A stretch of DNA of 36,089 nt from positions 1 through 36,089 of the forward strand of contig NZ_JALM01000104.1 of assembly GCF_000737195.2 (NCBI RefSeq), given 5' to 3'. Position numbers and translations under genes: made by a program. The stretch comes from Sciscionella sediminilitoris (GTDB lineage: Bacteria; Actinomycetota; Actinomycetes; Mycobacteriales; Pseudonocardiaceae). Within the stretch, counting starts at the first letter, position 1. The number at the start of each line of letters is the position of its first letter. Of this stretch, positions 7,569 through 15,251 are shown one piece after another. The notes under the pieces were generated by a model. It did not search any database and was not told the origin of the DNA. It saw nothing but the letters and a program-made list of their open reading frames with translations.

Positions 7569-8087
7569 TCAGGCCACCCGCGGGTGCGGGGTCGCTGGGG
7601 TGGCCGCGGTGGTGTGGCGGGTGGCGTAGTCGGTGATGCGGTCGCGGTCGTCGTAGAGCGCGGCGAGCACGTCATCCGGGGACTGGTCGGTGGCCTGCAG
7701 GAGGCGGGTGGCGTAGTCGCGGATGGCGGCCCGCCAGGCGTGGCCGAGGACGATGGTTTTGAGGTGTCGTGCGGTGGCTGGGAGGGGCGCGGCCCGGTAG
7801 GTGTCGATGAGCCAGTCCCCGAACCGTTCGAGCTGGTGCGGGTTCAGGTTGTGTTCGGCGGCGGCCCACACGAGGGCGGGTTGGGGTGGCTGGTCGTCGG
7901 CGAGCAGGCCGATGATCAGGCCTGCGGTGGCGGCGCATTTGGGGTCGGTGAAGTCGTCGGGGCGCATCCCGGTGAACACCTCCCGGGCGGGGCCGTGGTC
8001 GAGGCACAGGACGGCACCGAGGAACGCGCGGGCGGGGTCGAGCGCGACGAGTTCACCGGAGCCGGTGAGGCTGGGCGTGATGGTCAT
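7569..8087 (-). CDS. Stand-alone DnaB N-terminal-domain-like protein
   Basis: A 172-residue, mostly helical protein resembling the N-terminal domain of DnaB helicase: ARAFLGAVLCLDHGPAREVF followed by MRPDDFTDPKCAATAGLIIGLL (about residues 18-62) follows the 'ALLGALLLDPE...LSPEDFYDPRHR.IF.AI..L' pattern, and the later helices (YRAAPLPATARHLKTIVLGHAWR) match the 'a.nl.hYa.iv.ek...R' section. There is no helicase motor domain. In DnaB this domain forms the ring collar and contacts primase. Being one small gene away from the DUF3987 ATPase, it may supply the collar or primase-docking part. ATG 8087 begins at the domain boundary; longer reading frames upstream are arginine/proline-rich and non-coding. 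Confidence 0.75.
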   Translation of the reverse strand: MTITPSLTGSGELVALDPARAFLGAVLCLDHGPAREVFTGMRPDDFTDPKCAATAGLIIGLLADDQPPQPALVWAAAEHNLNPHQLERFGDWLIDTYRAAPLPATARHLKTIVLGHAWRAAIRDYATRLLQATDQSPDDVLAALYDDRDRITDYATRHTTAATPATPHPRVA

Positions 8088-8105
8088 AGCAGGGGCCTTT
8101 CGCGG

Positions 8106-8146
8106 CGAAGGGGCGCGCCACCGCACCGCGGCGGCGCGCCCCTTCG
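8106..8146 (-). terminator. 14-bp perfect hairpin between small genes
   Basis: CGAAGGGGCGCGCC (8106-8119) and GGCGCGCCCCTTCG (8133-8146) are perfect complements with a 13-nt loop. It lies 20 nt after the stop of the 49-residue gene and before the DnaB-N-like gene, both on the minus strand. It has no T tract. It could terminate or attenuate the operon or protect mRNA ends. Confidence 0.6.
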
Positions 8147-8166
8147 GTTGTGTGGGGCGGGGGTGT

Positions 8167-8316
8167 TCAGCGGCGGATGGGTTTGAGGCGGCGGGCGTCG
8201 ATGGTGTCGGCCTGCTTGCTGTGCAGGTACCGCACGCGGACGAGTCCGCAGCGCGTGACGTTGGAGATGGCCTTGACAGGCTGGCCGGTGGCGATATCGA
8301 GCAGTTTGCGTGCCAT
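8167..8316 (-). CDS. Small basic protein (49 aa)
   Basis: A 49-residue protein, MARKLLDIATGQPVKAISNVTR..., basic and ending RRLKPIRR. GAGGGA lies upstream of the ATG at 8316, better placed than any start in the longer upstream frame, which is proline/alanine-rich. It may be a small DNA- or RNA-binding factor; I do not recognise the family. It lies 16 bp after the 71-residue HTH-like gene. Confidence 0.65.
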   Translation of the reverse strand: MARKLLDIATGQPVKAISNVTRCGLVRVRYLHSKQADTIDARRLKPIRR

Positions 8317-8332
8317 ACGGGGTCCCTCGGGT

Positions 8333-8548
8333 TCAGGTGGTGGTGAGGTGACGGCGTGCGGTGGCACCGCTGCACCGGAGTGCGCGGGCGAGGCGGGTGG
8401 CGTTGCCGTGGCTGCGGTGGTGCGCGATGACAGCGGCGCGTTCGGCCTTGGTGAGTTTGCGGCCCACGGGTTCACCGGCCAGGGTGCGTTCGACGGCGAC
8501 CCAGTCGTACCAGTCCGGTGGGGGCGGGGTGTCGGTGTTGCGGGTCAT
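8333..8548 (-). CDS. Small helix-turn-helix protein (71 aa)
   Basis: A 71-residue protein with a C-terminal helix-turn-helix: LTKAERAAVIAHHRSHGN then ATRLARALRCSGATARRHL (about residues 32-69), like the DNA-recognition part of resolvase or Hin-type domains. The N-terminal DWYDWVAVERTLAGEPVGRKLT is common in short actinomycete element proteins. It starts 3 bp after the preceding gene. It may regulate the element; no specific function is established. Confidence 0.72.
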   Translation of the reverse strand: MTRNTDTPPPPDWYDWVAVERTLAGEPVGRKLTKAERAAVIAHHRSHGNATRLARALRCSGATARRHLTTT

Positions 8549-8551
8549 GGG

Positions 8552-9301
8552 TTACTCCGGGCGGTTGGTGTGGAAGTGGATGTCGCCTTGTCCGGTGTGC
8601 AGCGGGCCGTGCGCAACGTCGATGCTGCGATGCCCGGGGGCGCCGTCCTGGCGTTGGTTTTCGCGCTCAGCACGGGCCTGTTCCTTGGCCCGCCGCGCCT
8701 GTTCCTTCGCGCGCCGCCCCTCCTCTTTAGCGCGGCGACCGTCCTCTTTGGCCTGGCGTCCTTGTTCTTTGGCCTGCTGTGCGGCCCGCCGCGCGGCTCG
8801 GTCGGCTTCGCGGGCCTGGTTTTCGAGGGCTCGTACCCAGTCGGGTACTGGTGCTCCGGGCTCGATGTTGATGACGATGTTCTGGTTCTGGTTGCCGGTG
8901 GCGATGGGCATGCCGGGGTCGGGGTTGTGCACGGTGGTGGCGAAGGTGCTGACGTGCCCGTCACGGTCACTGGCGTGGTGGCTGGTGAACGATGCCGATT
9001 CGCCCGGGTCCGGGGTGCTCTGGCCGTCGCCGCTGTTGGTGGGGTGATGGGTGTTTTCGTTGTGTGGCTTGGGGTTTGTCACGTCCGGTCCCTGGTTGGT
9101 GGGGGTGGTTTTGCGGGCGTCGAGTTCGGCGCGGGTCGCGTCGATGCGTTCTTGGGCGGCTGCAGCGGTGGCGTGGTCGCCGCGGGCGGTGGCGTCGCGG
9201 TGGGTGTTGCGGGCGCGGGAGAGCCGCTTGCGTAGGCGCGCGTGTTTGGCTGAATGCGAGCCCGGGCAGCGTCTTCCGCCCTCTGCACTGGATTGGCACA
9301 C
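8552..9301 (-). CDS. Coiled-coil protein with GGRRCP N-terminus (249 aa)
   Basis: I place the start at GTG 9301, with CGGAG six bases upstream and 17 bp after the preceding stop. The protein then begins CQSSAEGGRRCPGSHSAKH, a recurrent N-terminal motif of actinomycete phage and AICE proteins, followed by a basic helical stretch. The middle is low-complexity (Asn, Pro, Ser). Residues roughly 170-210 are five near-perfect heptads of the type RRAKEQA/G, expected to form a long charged helix. The tail has IDVAHGPLHTGQGDIHF, a glycine-rich beta-type motif. Function is unknown; a scaffold or DNA-associated role is possible. Confidence 0.72.
   Translation of the reverse strand: MCQSSAEGGRRCPGSHSAKHARLRKRLSRARNTHRDATARGDHATAAAAQERIDATRAELDARKTTPTNQGPDVTNPKPHNENTHHPTNSGDGQSTPDPGESASFTSHHASDRDGHVSTFATTVHNPDPGMPIATGNQNQNIVINIEPGAPVPDWVRALENQAREADRAARRAAQQAKEQGRQAKEDGRRAKEEGRRAKEQARRAKEQARAERENQRQDGAPGHRSIDVAHGPLHTGQGDIHFHTNRPE
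8677..8781 (-). repeat. 21-bp tandem repeats encoding RRAKEQ heptads
   Basis: Five in-frame 21-bp units encode QQAKEQG, RQAKEDG, RRAKEEG, RRAKEQA and RRAKEQA. The period matches the alpha-helical heptad, so the array is a protein-level coiled-coil or single-helix repeat. Such arrays can change copy number between strains. Confidence 0.75.
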
Positions 9302-9318
9302 GATGTACTCCGGTGGGG

Positions 9319-9513
9319 CTAGAAAAGGGGTTTCTGGTCGCGGCAGCAGGCACACAGTCGATCGGTGGTGCTGGCGTCGATGGGTGCGTTGCAGGTGCGG
9401 CATTTGACGGGGTGGAACGGTCGGCAGTCCGGGCACCACGACAGGCCGGTGTCGTCGCGGGGGAATTCCTCGCTGCAGTCCCGGCAGGTGCGGGTGGTTT
9501 TGGTGGTGGGCAT
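9319..9513 (-). CDS. Small zinc-ribbon protein (64 aa)
   Basis: A 64-residue protein with four closely spaced cysteine pairs: CRDC, CPDC, CRTC and CACC. This is the pattern of a double zinc ribbon, probably a DNA/RNA-binding or protein-protein adaptor. The ATG at 9513 is 2 bp after the stop of the upstream membrane protein gene, so translation is likely coupled. Comparable double zinc-ribbon proteins are frequent in phages and AICEs, with no defined role. Confidence 0.75.
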   Translation of the reverse strand: MPTTKTTRTCRDCSEEFPRDDTGLSWCPDCRPFHPVKCRTCNAPIDASTTDRLCACCRDQKPLF

Positions 9514-9515
9514 GG

Positions 9516-10313
9516 TCAGTCCCACCCCGACTCGACCCGAGGTGCGCCGCGTAGGCGTTGGATTTCCTCGGCCTGCTGCTCGGTGACTCGTTCGGCGGTC
9601 AGGAGTTGTTCGGCGAGGTCGTCGCATTCGAGGGCGAGGTGGTCGCGCTCGCTGGTGAGCCGGTCGATTTCCTCACGCAGTCCCGGCGTGTCCGCTTCGC
9701 TGTGCGGCTTGTCCTTCTGTGGGGCGGGGTTTTCGTCGTATTGCTGGTCGTGCAGGTACAGGCGGTATTCGGTGATCACCCGCGGGGCGAGCCAGGCGAT
9801 CACGATCAGGGCGATGCTGGGGACCAGGTGCGCGACCAGGACGGCGAGGACCTGCCCGGCTTGGTGGGAATCGTTGGCCTGCCACGCGGCGGCCACCCGG
9901 GACCACACGGGTTGGGTGGTGAACAGGGCGATCGGGACGTTGGCCCACCCGATCCGGGTGCCGTAGTAGCGATCGGCGGGCAGTTCGGGTTCGCGTCCGG
10001 CGTAGAACTCCTCGCGCACCCGGTCGTGGATCAGGCCCGCGATGATGAGCAGCACGAGGCCGAGCACGAAGGCGAAGACCCATTCGCGGGGGCCGCCGTG
10101 GGCGTAGGCGGGCATCAGGTCCGCGCGGAAGGCGAGGGTGATGCACAGCCCGACCGCGGCAACGAGGACCGCGGCTATGCCGATGGCGGCATCGGCGGCC
10201 ATGGACAGGCGCGTCATGCGCCGCAAGCTCAACTTCGGACGGGTCACCGCCCGCACTTCGGCGGCAATCTCGGGATCGGTGAGGGGGTGCAGGGGTGTGG
10301 GTTGGCTAGTCAT
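9516..10313 (-). CDS. Membrane protein with C-terminal coiled coil (possible spread protein)
   Basis: A 265-residue protein with about three membrane segments (near residues 38-62, 78-96 and 150-172) and a C-terminal charged coiled coil (about 205-255: LREEIDRLTSERDHLALECDDLAEQLL...). GAGG precedes the ATG by about five bases. It lies just downstream of the traB region. Small integral membrane proteins next to tra in Streptomyces elements (Spd proteins) help the element spread between mycelial compartments; this is a plausible role by position, not by sequence identity. Confidence 0.7.
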   Translation of the reverse strand: MTSQPTPLHPLTDPEIAAEVRAVTRPKLSLRRMTRLSMAADAAIGIAAVLVAAVGLCITLAFRADLMPAYAHGGPREWVFAFVLGLVLLIIAGLIHDRVREEFYAGREPELPADRYYGTRIGWANVPIALFTTQPVWSRVAAAWQANDSHQAGQVLAVLVAHLVPSIALIVIAWLAPRVITEYRLYLHDQQYDENPAPQKDKPHSEADTPGLREEIDRLTSERDHLALECDDLAEQLLTAERVTEQQAEEIQRLRGAPRVESGWD

Positions 10314-10445
10314 GACACCTCAAAATTGTGACTGTCGGTAACTGGAAATGGGTGTGGTGGATCGGCGTGCTCGCGAGTCCGGGGACCCCGGCGAGCACGT
10401 TGCGAACCCCGGTTTTCGGGGTGTTTTTGCTGGTTGTGAGGGTGC

Positions 10446-10471
10446 GGGTCCCCCGGGTCCCCGGGGTCCCC
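10446..10471. repeat. GGGTCCCC x3, 9-bp period
   Basis: GGGTCCCC at 10446-10453, 10455-10462 and 10464-10471, each start exactly nine bases after the last. An inverted copy lies at 10381-10388. The regular phasing of an 8-mer is the design of TraB recognition sequences (TRS) in conjugative Streptomyces plasmids. Confidence 0.6.
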
Positions 10472-10494
10472 GATGCTGGTCGGCTGGGGGATCC

Positions 10495-10540
10495 CCGGCC
10501 GGGGATGGGGTCGGGGAGAACTCCCCGCATCCCCGGCCGG
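10495..10540 (-). terminator. Long bulged hairpin directly after traB
   Basis: Outer arms CCGGCCGGGGATG (10495-10507) and CATCCCCGGCCGG (10528-10540), inner arms CGGGGAG (10512-10518) and CTCCCCG (10521-10527). Together they form a 20-bp stem with a 4-nt bulge (GGGT) and an AA loop. It starts four bases after the traB stop codon, so it probably ends or processes the traB transcript. Confidence 0.7.
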
Positions 10541-10544
10541 TCCC

Positions 10545-12854
10545 TCAGGTCTCGGACTCCTCCGGTTCGGTTTCCGCACCCTCGGCCTCGTCACGCTCGG
10601 TGATGGCTTCGCGGACGCGTTCGGCGGCGACGACCTTCTGCCCCTGGGACTTGTAGGGCTTGGCCACCTCCGGCAGCGCGGCAGCCAGATCGGTGAACGT
10701 CCACGACCCGTAGGCCTCGGCATTGCGGATCGCGAGCGCGGTCAACACCTCCTGGGTGCGCATGCGGCCTTCGCGGCCGACGTTCGCGGCGAGCACGGCG
10801 TCGATATCCGCGACGGGGTCGAGCTCGTCGGCCGGTTCGAGTGCCTGTGCCTGCCCGGCCGAGTCGATTCCGGCCTGGTCGCGGGCGGCGAGGGCGCGGT
10901 CGATAATCGGGGTGATCTGGTCGATGTTCGCGTCCTTTTTGATGTGGAACGCACGCAGCAGACCGGGGCGTTTGGCGAACCCTGCGGCCATGGCGGTACC
11001 GATGTCTTCGCCGGGTACCAGCGTGGTCGCGGTGATCCCGGCCTTGTGCGAACCGGTCCCGAGGATCGCATCGTTGCCCTGATGGTCACCGATGGCGAAA
11101 CACACCTGGTGAGAGGTGGTTTTCGCCAGATCCCGCGGCAAGCTGCTCGCGCTGGGCACGGGGGTGACGAAGATCAGGGTGATGCCGACCTTGCGGGCCT
11201 TCATCATCACCTTGATCGCCAGCTCTTTGGCCTCCTCGCCGAACTGCTCGTGCCGGAACATCTCCTGGCACTCATCGATGACCACCACCCGCGGACGCAT
11301 CCGCGCGTCCTGTTCGGCGATCGCGCGGGTCAGTTTCAGTTCACCACCGAGCGAGGACAGGATCTTGCCGCGCTCGGTGACCTCCCCGCGCAGGTTCCGC
11401 AGGGCATCCATGGCCTGCTTGACCTGCTCGTCCTCGTCACCTTTGACCAGCTTGTTCAACCGTGGCGTGAAGGCGTCGTAGTCGGCGTTGTAGGCCATCA
11501 CGTACACCTCGATCTCCACGAGCGGATCGAGGCTGGCCCCGGCGAGCAGACTGATGACCAGGGAAGTTTTCCCCGATCCCATCGTCCCGGCGATGCCGTA
11601 GTTGCAGGCCATGAGCTTGCCCTTGATCACGTCCCCGCGTTGGTCGATCCCGACCGGAACGCCTTTGAAGTAGTCGCAGCTCCCTTCGAGCAGTAGCGGA
11701 TAGTCCGGGACCGGGCCGGTCAGAACGCCCTGGTCAGCGACCCACAAGTCGAGCACGCCCGGCTTGTCCTTGGGTTCGGTCGGCCACACCTCCACCGGCA
11801 GGCGCACGAGGTTGTGAGCGAGCACGTCCTTGCGGTTGACGATCATCTCGACCGTCACGCTTTGCGGAAGCTCCAACTGAGTGCGGTACCCGTGCCCGTC
11901 GCGGGTGGTCGGCGAGGGCCAGCGCGGCTGCCATCCTTCCTTGATCTTCCGGTTGAGCTGGGACACGTTCAGGTTGCGCAGCGCGGACATGATCGCGCCC
12001 TCATCCGGCACAACGTCACGTCCCGATCCCTCGGGGACACCGAGCTCGCCGCGGTGGGCGCGGGGGTTCGGGTCATGCGAGCGCCCGAGTGCCCACATCG
12101 TGATCAGCGCGGCGATCGGGGCACCGATGAGGACCGGCACGGTCGCCGCGGCGATGATCGTCGCGGCCTGCCGGACCAGCCACAGGAACCCGGTGAACGG
12201 GTCCAGGAACGCGGACACGTCCTCGTAGGCCACCGCGGTCAGCACCCCGGCGATCACCAACACCAGAAGCAAGGCCGCCACCAGCCCGCCGATGCGTTTG
12301 ACCAGCAAAAACGGGTCCTGACGCAACGCCTGCTTCCGGTCGTGGCGCTCCCGCTTGGCTTTCTCGGCCCGTTCGGTCCACTCGGCCAAGCGTTCCGTGT
12401 CGCCCGCGGCTTCGGCCGCGCGCATCTGTCGTTCGAACCGGGCCGTGCCATGCGAATCGGCCCACCGCTGGGCGAGGACCTGCGCTCCGGTGCGGGTGTA
12501 GCCGACATGTCGGGCCACGGTGCGGCCCTGCGCCCGGACGCGGGCCGGGTCCACGCGCACCGGGGTCCGGGGGATCACCCGCCCGACCGCGTGCCGCACC
12601 CGCATCCGTCGATCGATTTCCGCGGACTCGGCCGGGGACACGAGTTCGCCCTCGATGGGTTCGGGGACGAGCTCGGTACCCGGCACCCGGCCGGTGTCCT
12701 CCGGGGGCAGCGGCAGGAACAACGGTGTCGTCCGCTCGGCATCGGTCTCCGGCGGAATCACCGCCGCCGCCGCCGCCCGCGGGGTGCGTGGTACCGGAAC
12801 CTGACCCGACCCGCGGTCCGGGTTGGTGTTCGTGGTGTCTGGGGTGGTCGTCAT
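10545..12854 (-). CDS. traB: TraB/FtsK-SpoIIIE-type DNA translocase
   Basis: A 769-residue membrane-anchored ATPase that pumps double-stranded DNA between cells in actinomycete conjugation. After a soluble N-terminal part rich in Arg and Glu, two membrane segments lie near residues 187-210 and 230-255. A pre-motor domain (about 292-371, GWQPRWPSPTTRDGHGY... and VLDLWVADQG) leads into the motor with Walker A GTMGSGKTS (423-431) and Walker B VVVIDEC (523-529). The C-terminus (TFTDLAAALPEVAKPYKSQG) looks like a winged helix that would read the clt repeats. It is coupled to the upstream gene by an ATGA overlap. Confidence 0.93.
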   Translation of the reverse strand: MTTTPDTTNTNPDRGSGQVPVPRTPRAAAAAVIPPETDAERTTPLFLPLPPEDTGRVPGTELVPEPIEGELVSPAESAEIDRRMRVRHAVGRVIPRTPVRVDPARVRAQGRTVARHVGYTRTGAQVLAQRWADSHGTARFERQMRAAEAAGDTERLAEWTERAEKAKRERHDRKQALRQDPFLLVKRIGGLVAALLLVLVIAGVLTAVAYEDVSAFLDPFTGFLWLVRQAATIIAAATVPVLIGAPIAALITMWALGRSHDPNPRAHRGELGVPEGSGRDVVPDEGAIMSALRNLNVSQLNRKIKEGWQPRWPSPTTRDGHGYRTQLELPQSVTVEMIVNRKDVLAHNLVRLPVEVWPTEPKDKPGVLDLWVADQGVLTGPVPDYPLLLEGSCDYFKGVPVGIDQRGDVIKGKLMACNYGIAGTMGSGKTSLVISLLAGASLDPLVEIEVYVMAYNADYDAFTPRLNKLVKGDEDEQVKQAMDALRNLRGEVTERGKILSSLGGELKLTRAIAEQDARMRPRVVVIDECQEMFRHEQFGEEAKELAIKVMMKARKVGITLIFVTPVPSASSLPRDLAKTTSHQVCFAIGDHQGNDAILGTGSHKAGITATTLVPGEDIGTAMAAGFAKRPGLLRAFHIKKDANIDQITPIIDRALAARDQAGIDSAGQAQALEPADELDPVADIDAVLAANVGREGRMRTQEVLTALAIRNAEAYGSWTFTDLAAALPEVAKPYKSQGQKVVAAERVREAITERDEAEGAETEPEESET

Positions 12855-14122
12855 GAACTACCTCCCTGTTGTTCGTCTCGGAGCTGGCGAGCCCGTTTGG
12901 CCGAGCACCGCAACCGGTGCCGGATCGACTCGGCCGACGACACATCGACCGAGTCCGGATCGGTGGCGAGCACGTCGGCCAGCTCCCGGCGTAGATCGGC
13001 GATCGAGCGCCGCGACGGCGACGGGATCACCCGCCCCGACTCGCGCTCGCCCTTGCCGGTCTGGTGGTGGTCGGGGGTCGACTCGTGCAGGTCAGCCCCC
13101 GACCCGCCCTCGCGGTCGGATGGTTCGGTCGGGCCGGTGGGGTCGAGGGTCGACACCGGACCCGACCCGCCCGACCCGCTCGCGTCGGTGTGGGTCGCAA
13201 GCCAGGCTTCGGCCTCGTCGCCGATCCCGGTCCCGTCCCCGGTGTTCGGGGCCTCGCCGGGCGGGGCGACCTCGGCCAGGAACAAGCGCGCGAGCACCTG
13301 ACCGACCGGCACCGCGCCCTCGGGGGCGGGCTGAATGACCGCCTGCACCAGACGACGACGCACCCGCCGTTTGGGCCGGGTCAGGGTGTAGTGGCCGGGG
13401 GTGAACACCACCCGCGCACTGCCCTGCCCGTCGAGCTCGGTCACCGACTGCGCCACCGCCGCCCGCCGCACCCGCGCCTGTTTGCGGGCCAACCGGGCGG
13501 CGTGCCGAGCCTCCCGACGCTCGGTGGCCGTGGCGCGGGGTCCCGCGGTCACCAGCTGATGCGCGACCACCCCGGCGATCGACGCGGTGCCCATCACCAA
13601 CCCAGCCGAAACCCCGGTGGCCAAGCCGTGCACGAGGTTCAGCACGAACCCCAATGCGGCGAACACCACCACACCCGCCCGGAGCGCCCACACGGGGCGT
13701 TCCGGATCCATGCGGCGGGTCAACTGCACCGCGAGCGCGAACGCCCACATACCCAGCTCCGAGAGGACCGGCAGGACGATGCCGGTTCCTGCCCCGTAGA
13801 TCCCGATCCCGTAGGCGGCCATCGCCGGAACCGCCAGCACCGCTGAGGCGACCGCGAGCGGGTAGATCAGCAGATCCACCCGATGCGCACCCAACCAGGC
13901 GCGTAGGGCCTGCCAGCGGGCCGCACGCCGCGCGGCCCGCTCTGCCCGGCGCTTCTCGGCCAGTTCCGCGCGGACGGCCTTCTCCTGCGCGATGCGGGCC
14001 GCGGTGGCCTCCTGCTCGCGCACTCGCCGCACCGAGGCGGCATCCGCGTTCAACCGGGCCTGCTCGGCATCCGCGGCCCGCTGCTTACGCCGCGCCTCGG
14101 CCAACTCCAATGCCCAACTCAC
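12851..14122 (-). CDS. DUF2637-like membrane protein, TraB partner
   Basis: A 423-residue protein with a long charged N-terminal coiled coil (residues 5-75, many RAA/EKR repeats), about four membrane helices (84-106, 114-134, 146-165, 170-190) and an arginine-rich then disordered cytoplasmic tail. The tail ends in a short helical segment (SIADLRRELADVLATDPDSVDVSSAESIRHRL, given here in two parts: SIADLRRELADVL and SAESIRHRLRCS) resembling a small DNA-binding helix pair. The start is GTG, overlapping the previous stop as GTGA, and the stop overlaps traB as ATGA. DUF2637 proteins accompany TraB in many AICEs; a transfer or spread role is inferred. Confidence 0.75.
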   Translation of the reverse strand: MSWALELAEARRKQRAADAEQARLNADAASVRRVREQEATAARIAQEKAVRAELAEKRRAERAARRAARWQALRAWLGAHRVDLLIYPLAVASAVLAVPAMAAYGIGIYGAGTGIVLPVLSELGMWAFALAVQLTRRMDPERPVWALRAGVVVFAALGFVLNLVHGLATGVSAGLVMGTASIAGVVAHQLVTAGPRATATERREARHAARLARKQARVRRAAVAQSVTELDGQGSARVVFTPGHYTLTRPKRRVRRRLVQAVIQPAPEGAVPVGQVLARLFLAEVAPPGEAPNTGDGTGIGDEAEAWLATHTDASGSGGSGPVSTLDPTGPTEPSDREGGSGADLHESTPDHHQTGKGERESGRVIPSPSRRSIADLRRELADVLATDPDSVDVSSAESIRHRLRCSAKRARQLRDEQQGGSS

Positions 14123-14835
14123 GCGCTACTCCTTTCGTGCAGGATGCGGATCACGACTCCGTCTGCTTCGGTGGCCATGGTGCTCAGGTCCAGGGCCGCG
14201 TCGCCGAGGTCGATGTGACCGGAGTCCAGGCCGTAGAGGTCGGCGAGTTCCTGCTGCTGTGCCACGATTTCGGCGGGCATCACCCCGGGCGGAACGGTGA
14301 ACTCGGCCCGATAACCGTGCTCATCGCTGCTGAACGGTTCGGTGAACGTCGGACGCCATCCGTTGCGGTACGCCTGCTGAAGTCTGGTGATCTGCAGGCA
14401 CCCGAGCATGGCAATCAGATCTTGGTGGGTGGGCGGATCAATCGAGGGATAGTCCTCGTCGTAGCAAGGAAACGCGTTCCGGCGTGCGGGGGCGGGAGCG
14501 GTGCTACCGCATTCGCATCGGGAACGCTGGAACAGCAGATCGGCGATCTCGCGTTCGAGATCGCGGATCTGGCCGCCCTGGCGGTCCAAGGTGGCGATCG
14601 CCGCACCCGCCACGTTGCCGCCGTACTCGTGTGAAAAGGCTTCGGGGTGAGCGTTGAGCAGGTGGAACGTGAGGCGCTGCAACTGGTCCTGCTGGCGTGC
14701 TTCCCGCTCGGATGCCTGACTCAGTCGCGCACGGAGTTTGCCGACTTCACCGAGAACAGCGTTCTCCACGTCCTCGGAGACCGGCATGTACAGCCGCTCA
14801 GCTATCTTCGCGGCCAAATCGCTGTGATCGTTCAT
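14119..14835 (-). CDS. Soluble protein resembling TraB pre-motor domain
   Basis: A 238-residue protein. The N-terminal half is helical (about 1-60 and 85-105) and has a CEC pair (107-109). The C-terminal part (about 147-232: LQQAYRNGWRPTF...SSDEHGYRAEFTVPPGVMPAEIV) follows the same pattern as TraB residues 292-371 (LNRKIKEGWQPRW...TRDGHGYRTQLELPQSVTVEMIV). So it looks like a stand-alone copy of the domain that precedes the FtsK motor. It is first in a three-gene coupled set ending in traB. It may cap or regulate the translocase; no known function. Confidence 0.7.
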   Translation of the reverse strand: MNDHSDLAAKIAERLYMPVSEDVENAVLGEVGKLRARLSQASEREARQQDQLQRLTFHLLNAHPEAFSHEYGGNVAGAAIATLDRQGGQIRDLEREIADLLFQRSRCECGSTAPAPARRNAFPCYDEDYPSIDPPTHQDLIAMLGCLQITRLQQAYRNGWRPTFTEPFSSDEHGYRAEFTVPPGVMPAEIVAQQQELADLYGLDSGHIDLGDAALDLSTMATEADGVVIRILHERSSA

Positions 14836-14924
14836 CAGAAAACGGTTTTCCCTTCACCGAACCCGCGGATTGGGGTGCGGTATCGAGGTTTCGGGGTGTT
14901 CGGTGGCGACGGTTCGGGACCAGG

Positions 14925-14970
14925 TGCCCGCGGCCGGGCCGAGCTGATGTCGTCAGCCCGGCCGCGGGCA
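14925..14970 (-). terminator. 15-bp perfect hairpin after the 57-aa gene
   Basis: TGCCCGCGGCCGGGC (14925-14939) pairs perfectly with GCCCGGCCGCGGGCA (14956-14970), loop 16 nt. It starts six bases after the stop of the 57-residue membrane protein gene, in the 141-bp gap before the traB gene set. It divides the long minus-strand gene array into units. Confidence 0.7.
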
Positions 14971-14976
14971 GCGGGG

Positions 14977-15150
14977 TCACGCCTTGCTCTTCTTCTTTTT
15001 CTTCTTGCCGTTGGCGCTACCGGTGCACAGGACCATGACCACAGCGACCGCGGCGAAGATGCCAGCGATCAGGAACTCGTGCATCTGCACGGCTTTCACA
15101 CCGATGACCAGCGCGGCAATGGCCAGGATCCACAGAATCAGGGACTTCAT
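14977..15150 (-). CDS. Small membrane protein (57 aa)
   Basis: A 57-residue protein with two hydrophobic helices (about 3-20 and 24-42) and a strongly basic tail with six consecutive lysines, KKKKKKSKA. GGAGGG precedes the ATG at 15150. The lysine tail would stay on the cytoplasmic side and could bind nucleic acid or acidic lipid. Small two-helix proteins of this kind are common in AICEs and may assist spread. The longer upstream frame lacks a ribosome site and hydrophobic character. Confidence 0.75.
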   Translation of the reverse strand: MKSLILWILAIAALVIGVKAVQMHEFLIAGIFAAVAVVMVLCTGSANGKKKKKKSKA

Positions 15151-15223
15151 TGAAATACCCTCCACAGGGTGTTGTGTAGTGCGAACAGAAATGCGGATTA
15201 ATGGCGAACTAGCGGAAATGCGT

Positions 15224-15247
15224 GCACCCGAACAGAAAATCGGGTGC
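15224..15247 (-). terminator. 8-bp hairpin after the 116-aa gene
   Basis: GCACCCGA (15224-15231) pairs with TCGGGTGC (15240-15247), loop of eight bases, four bases after the stop of the 116-residue gene. It fits the same pattern of a hairpin following a gene as at 14925-14970. Confidence 0.5.
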
Positions 15248-15251
15248 GGAT

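Larger units (their letters stand above)
10314..10544. promoter_or_regulatory. Non-coding GC-repeat region after traB (candidate clt locus)
   Basis: 231 bp without a gene. It contains the long hairpin right after traB, three GGGTCCCC repeats at 9-bp spacing (10446, 10455, 10464), an inverted GGGGACCC at 10381-10388 and several further CCCCGG blocks. In Streptomyces plasmids TraB recognises a small non-coding clt locus made of 8-bp repeats near tra. This region has the right place and structure, but the motif differs from published ones. Confidence 0.5.
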
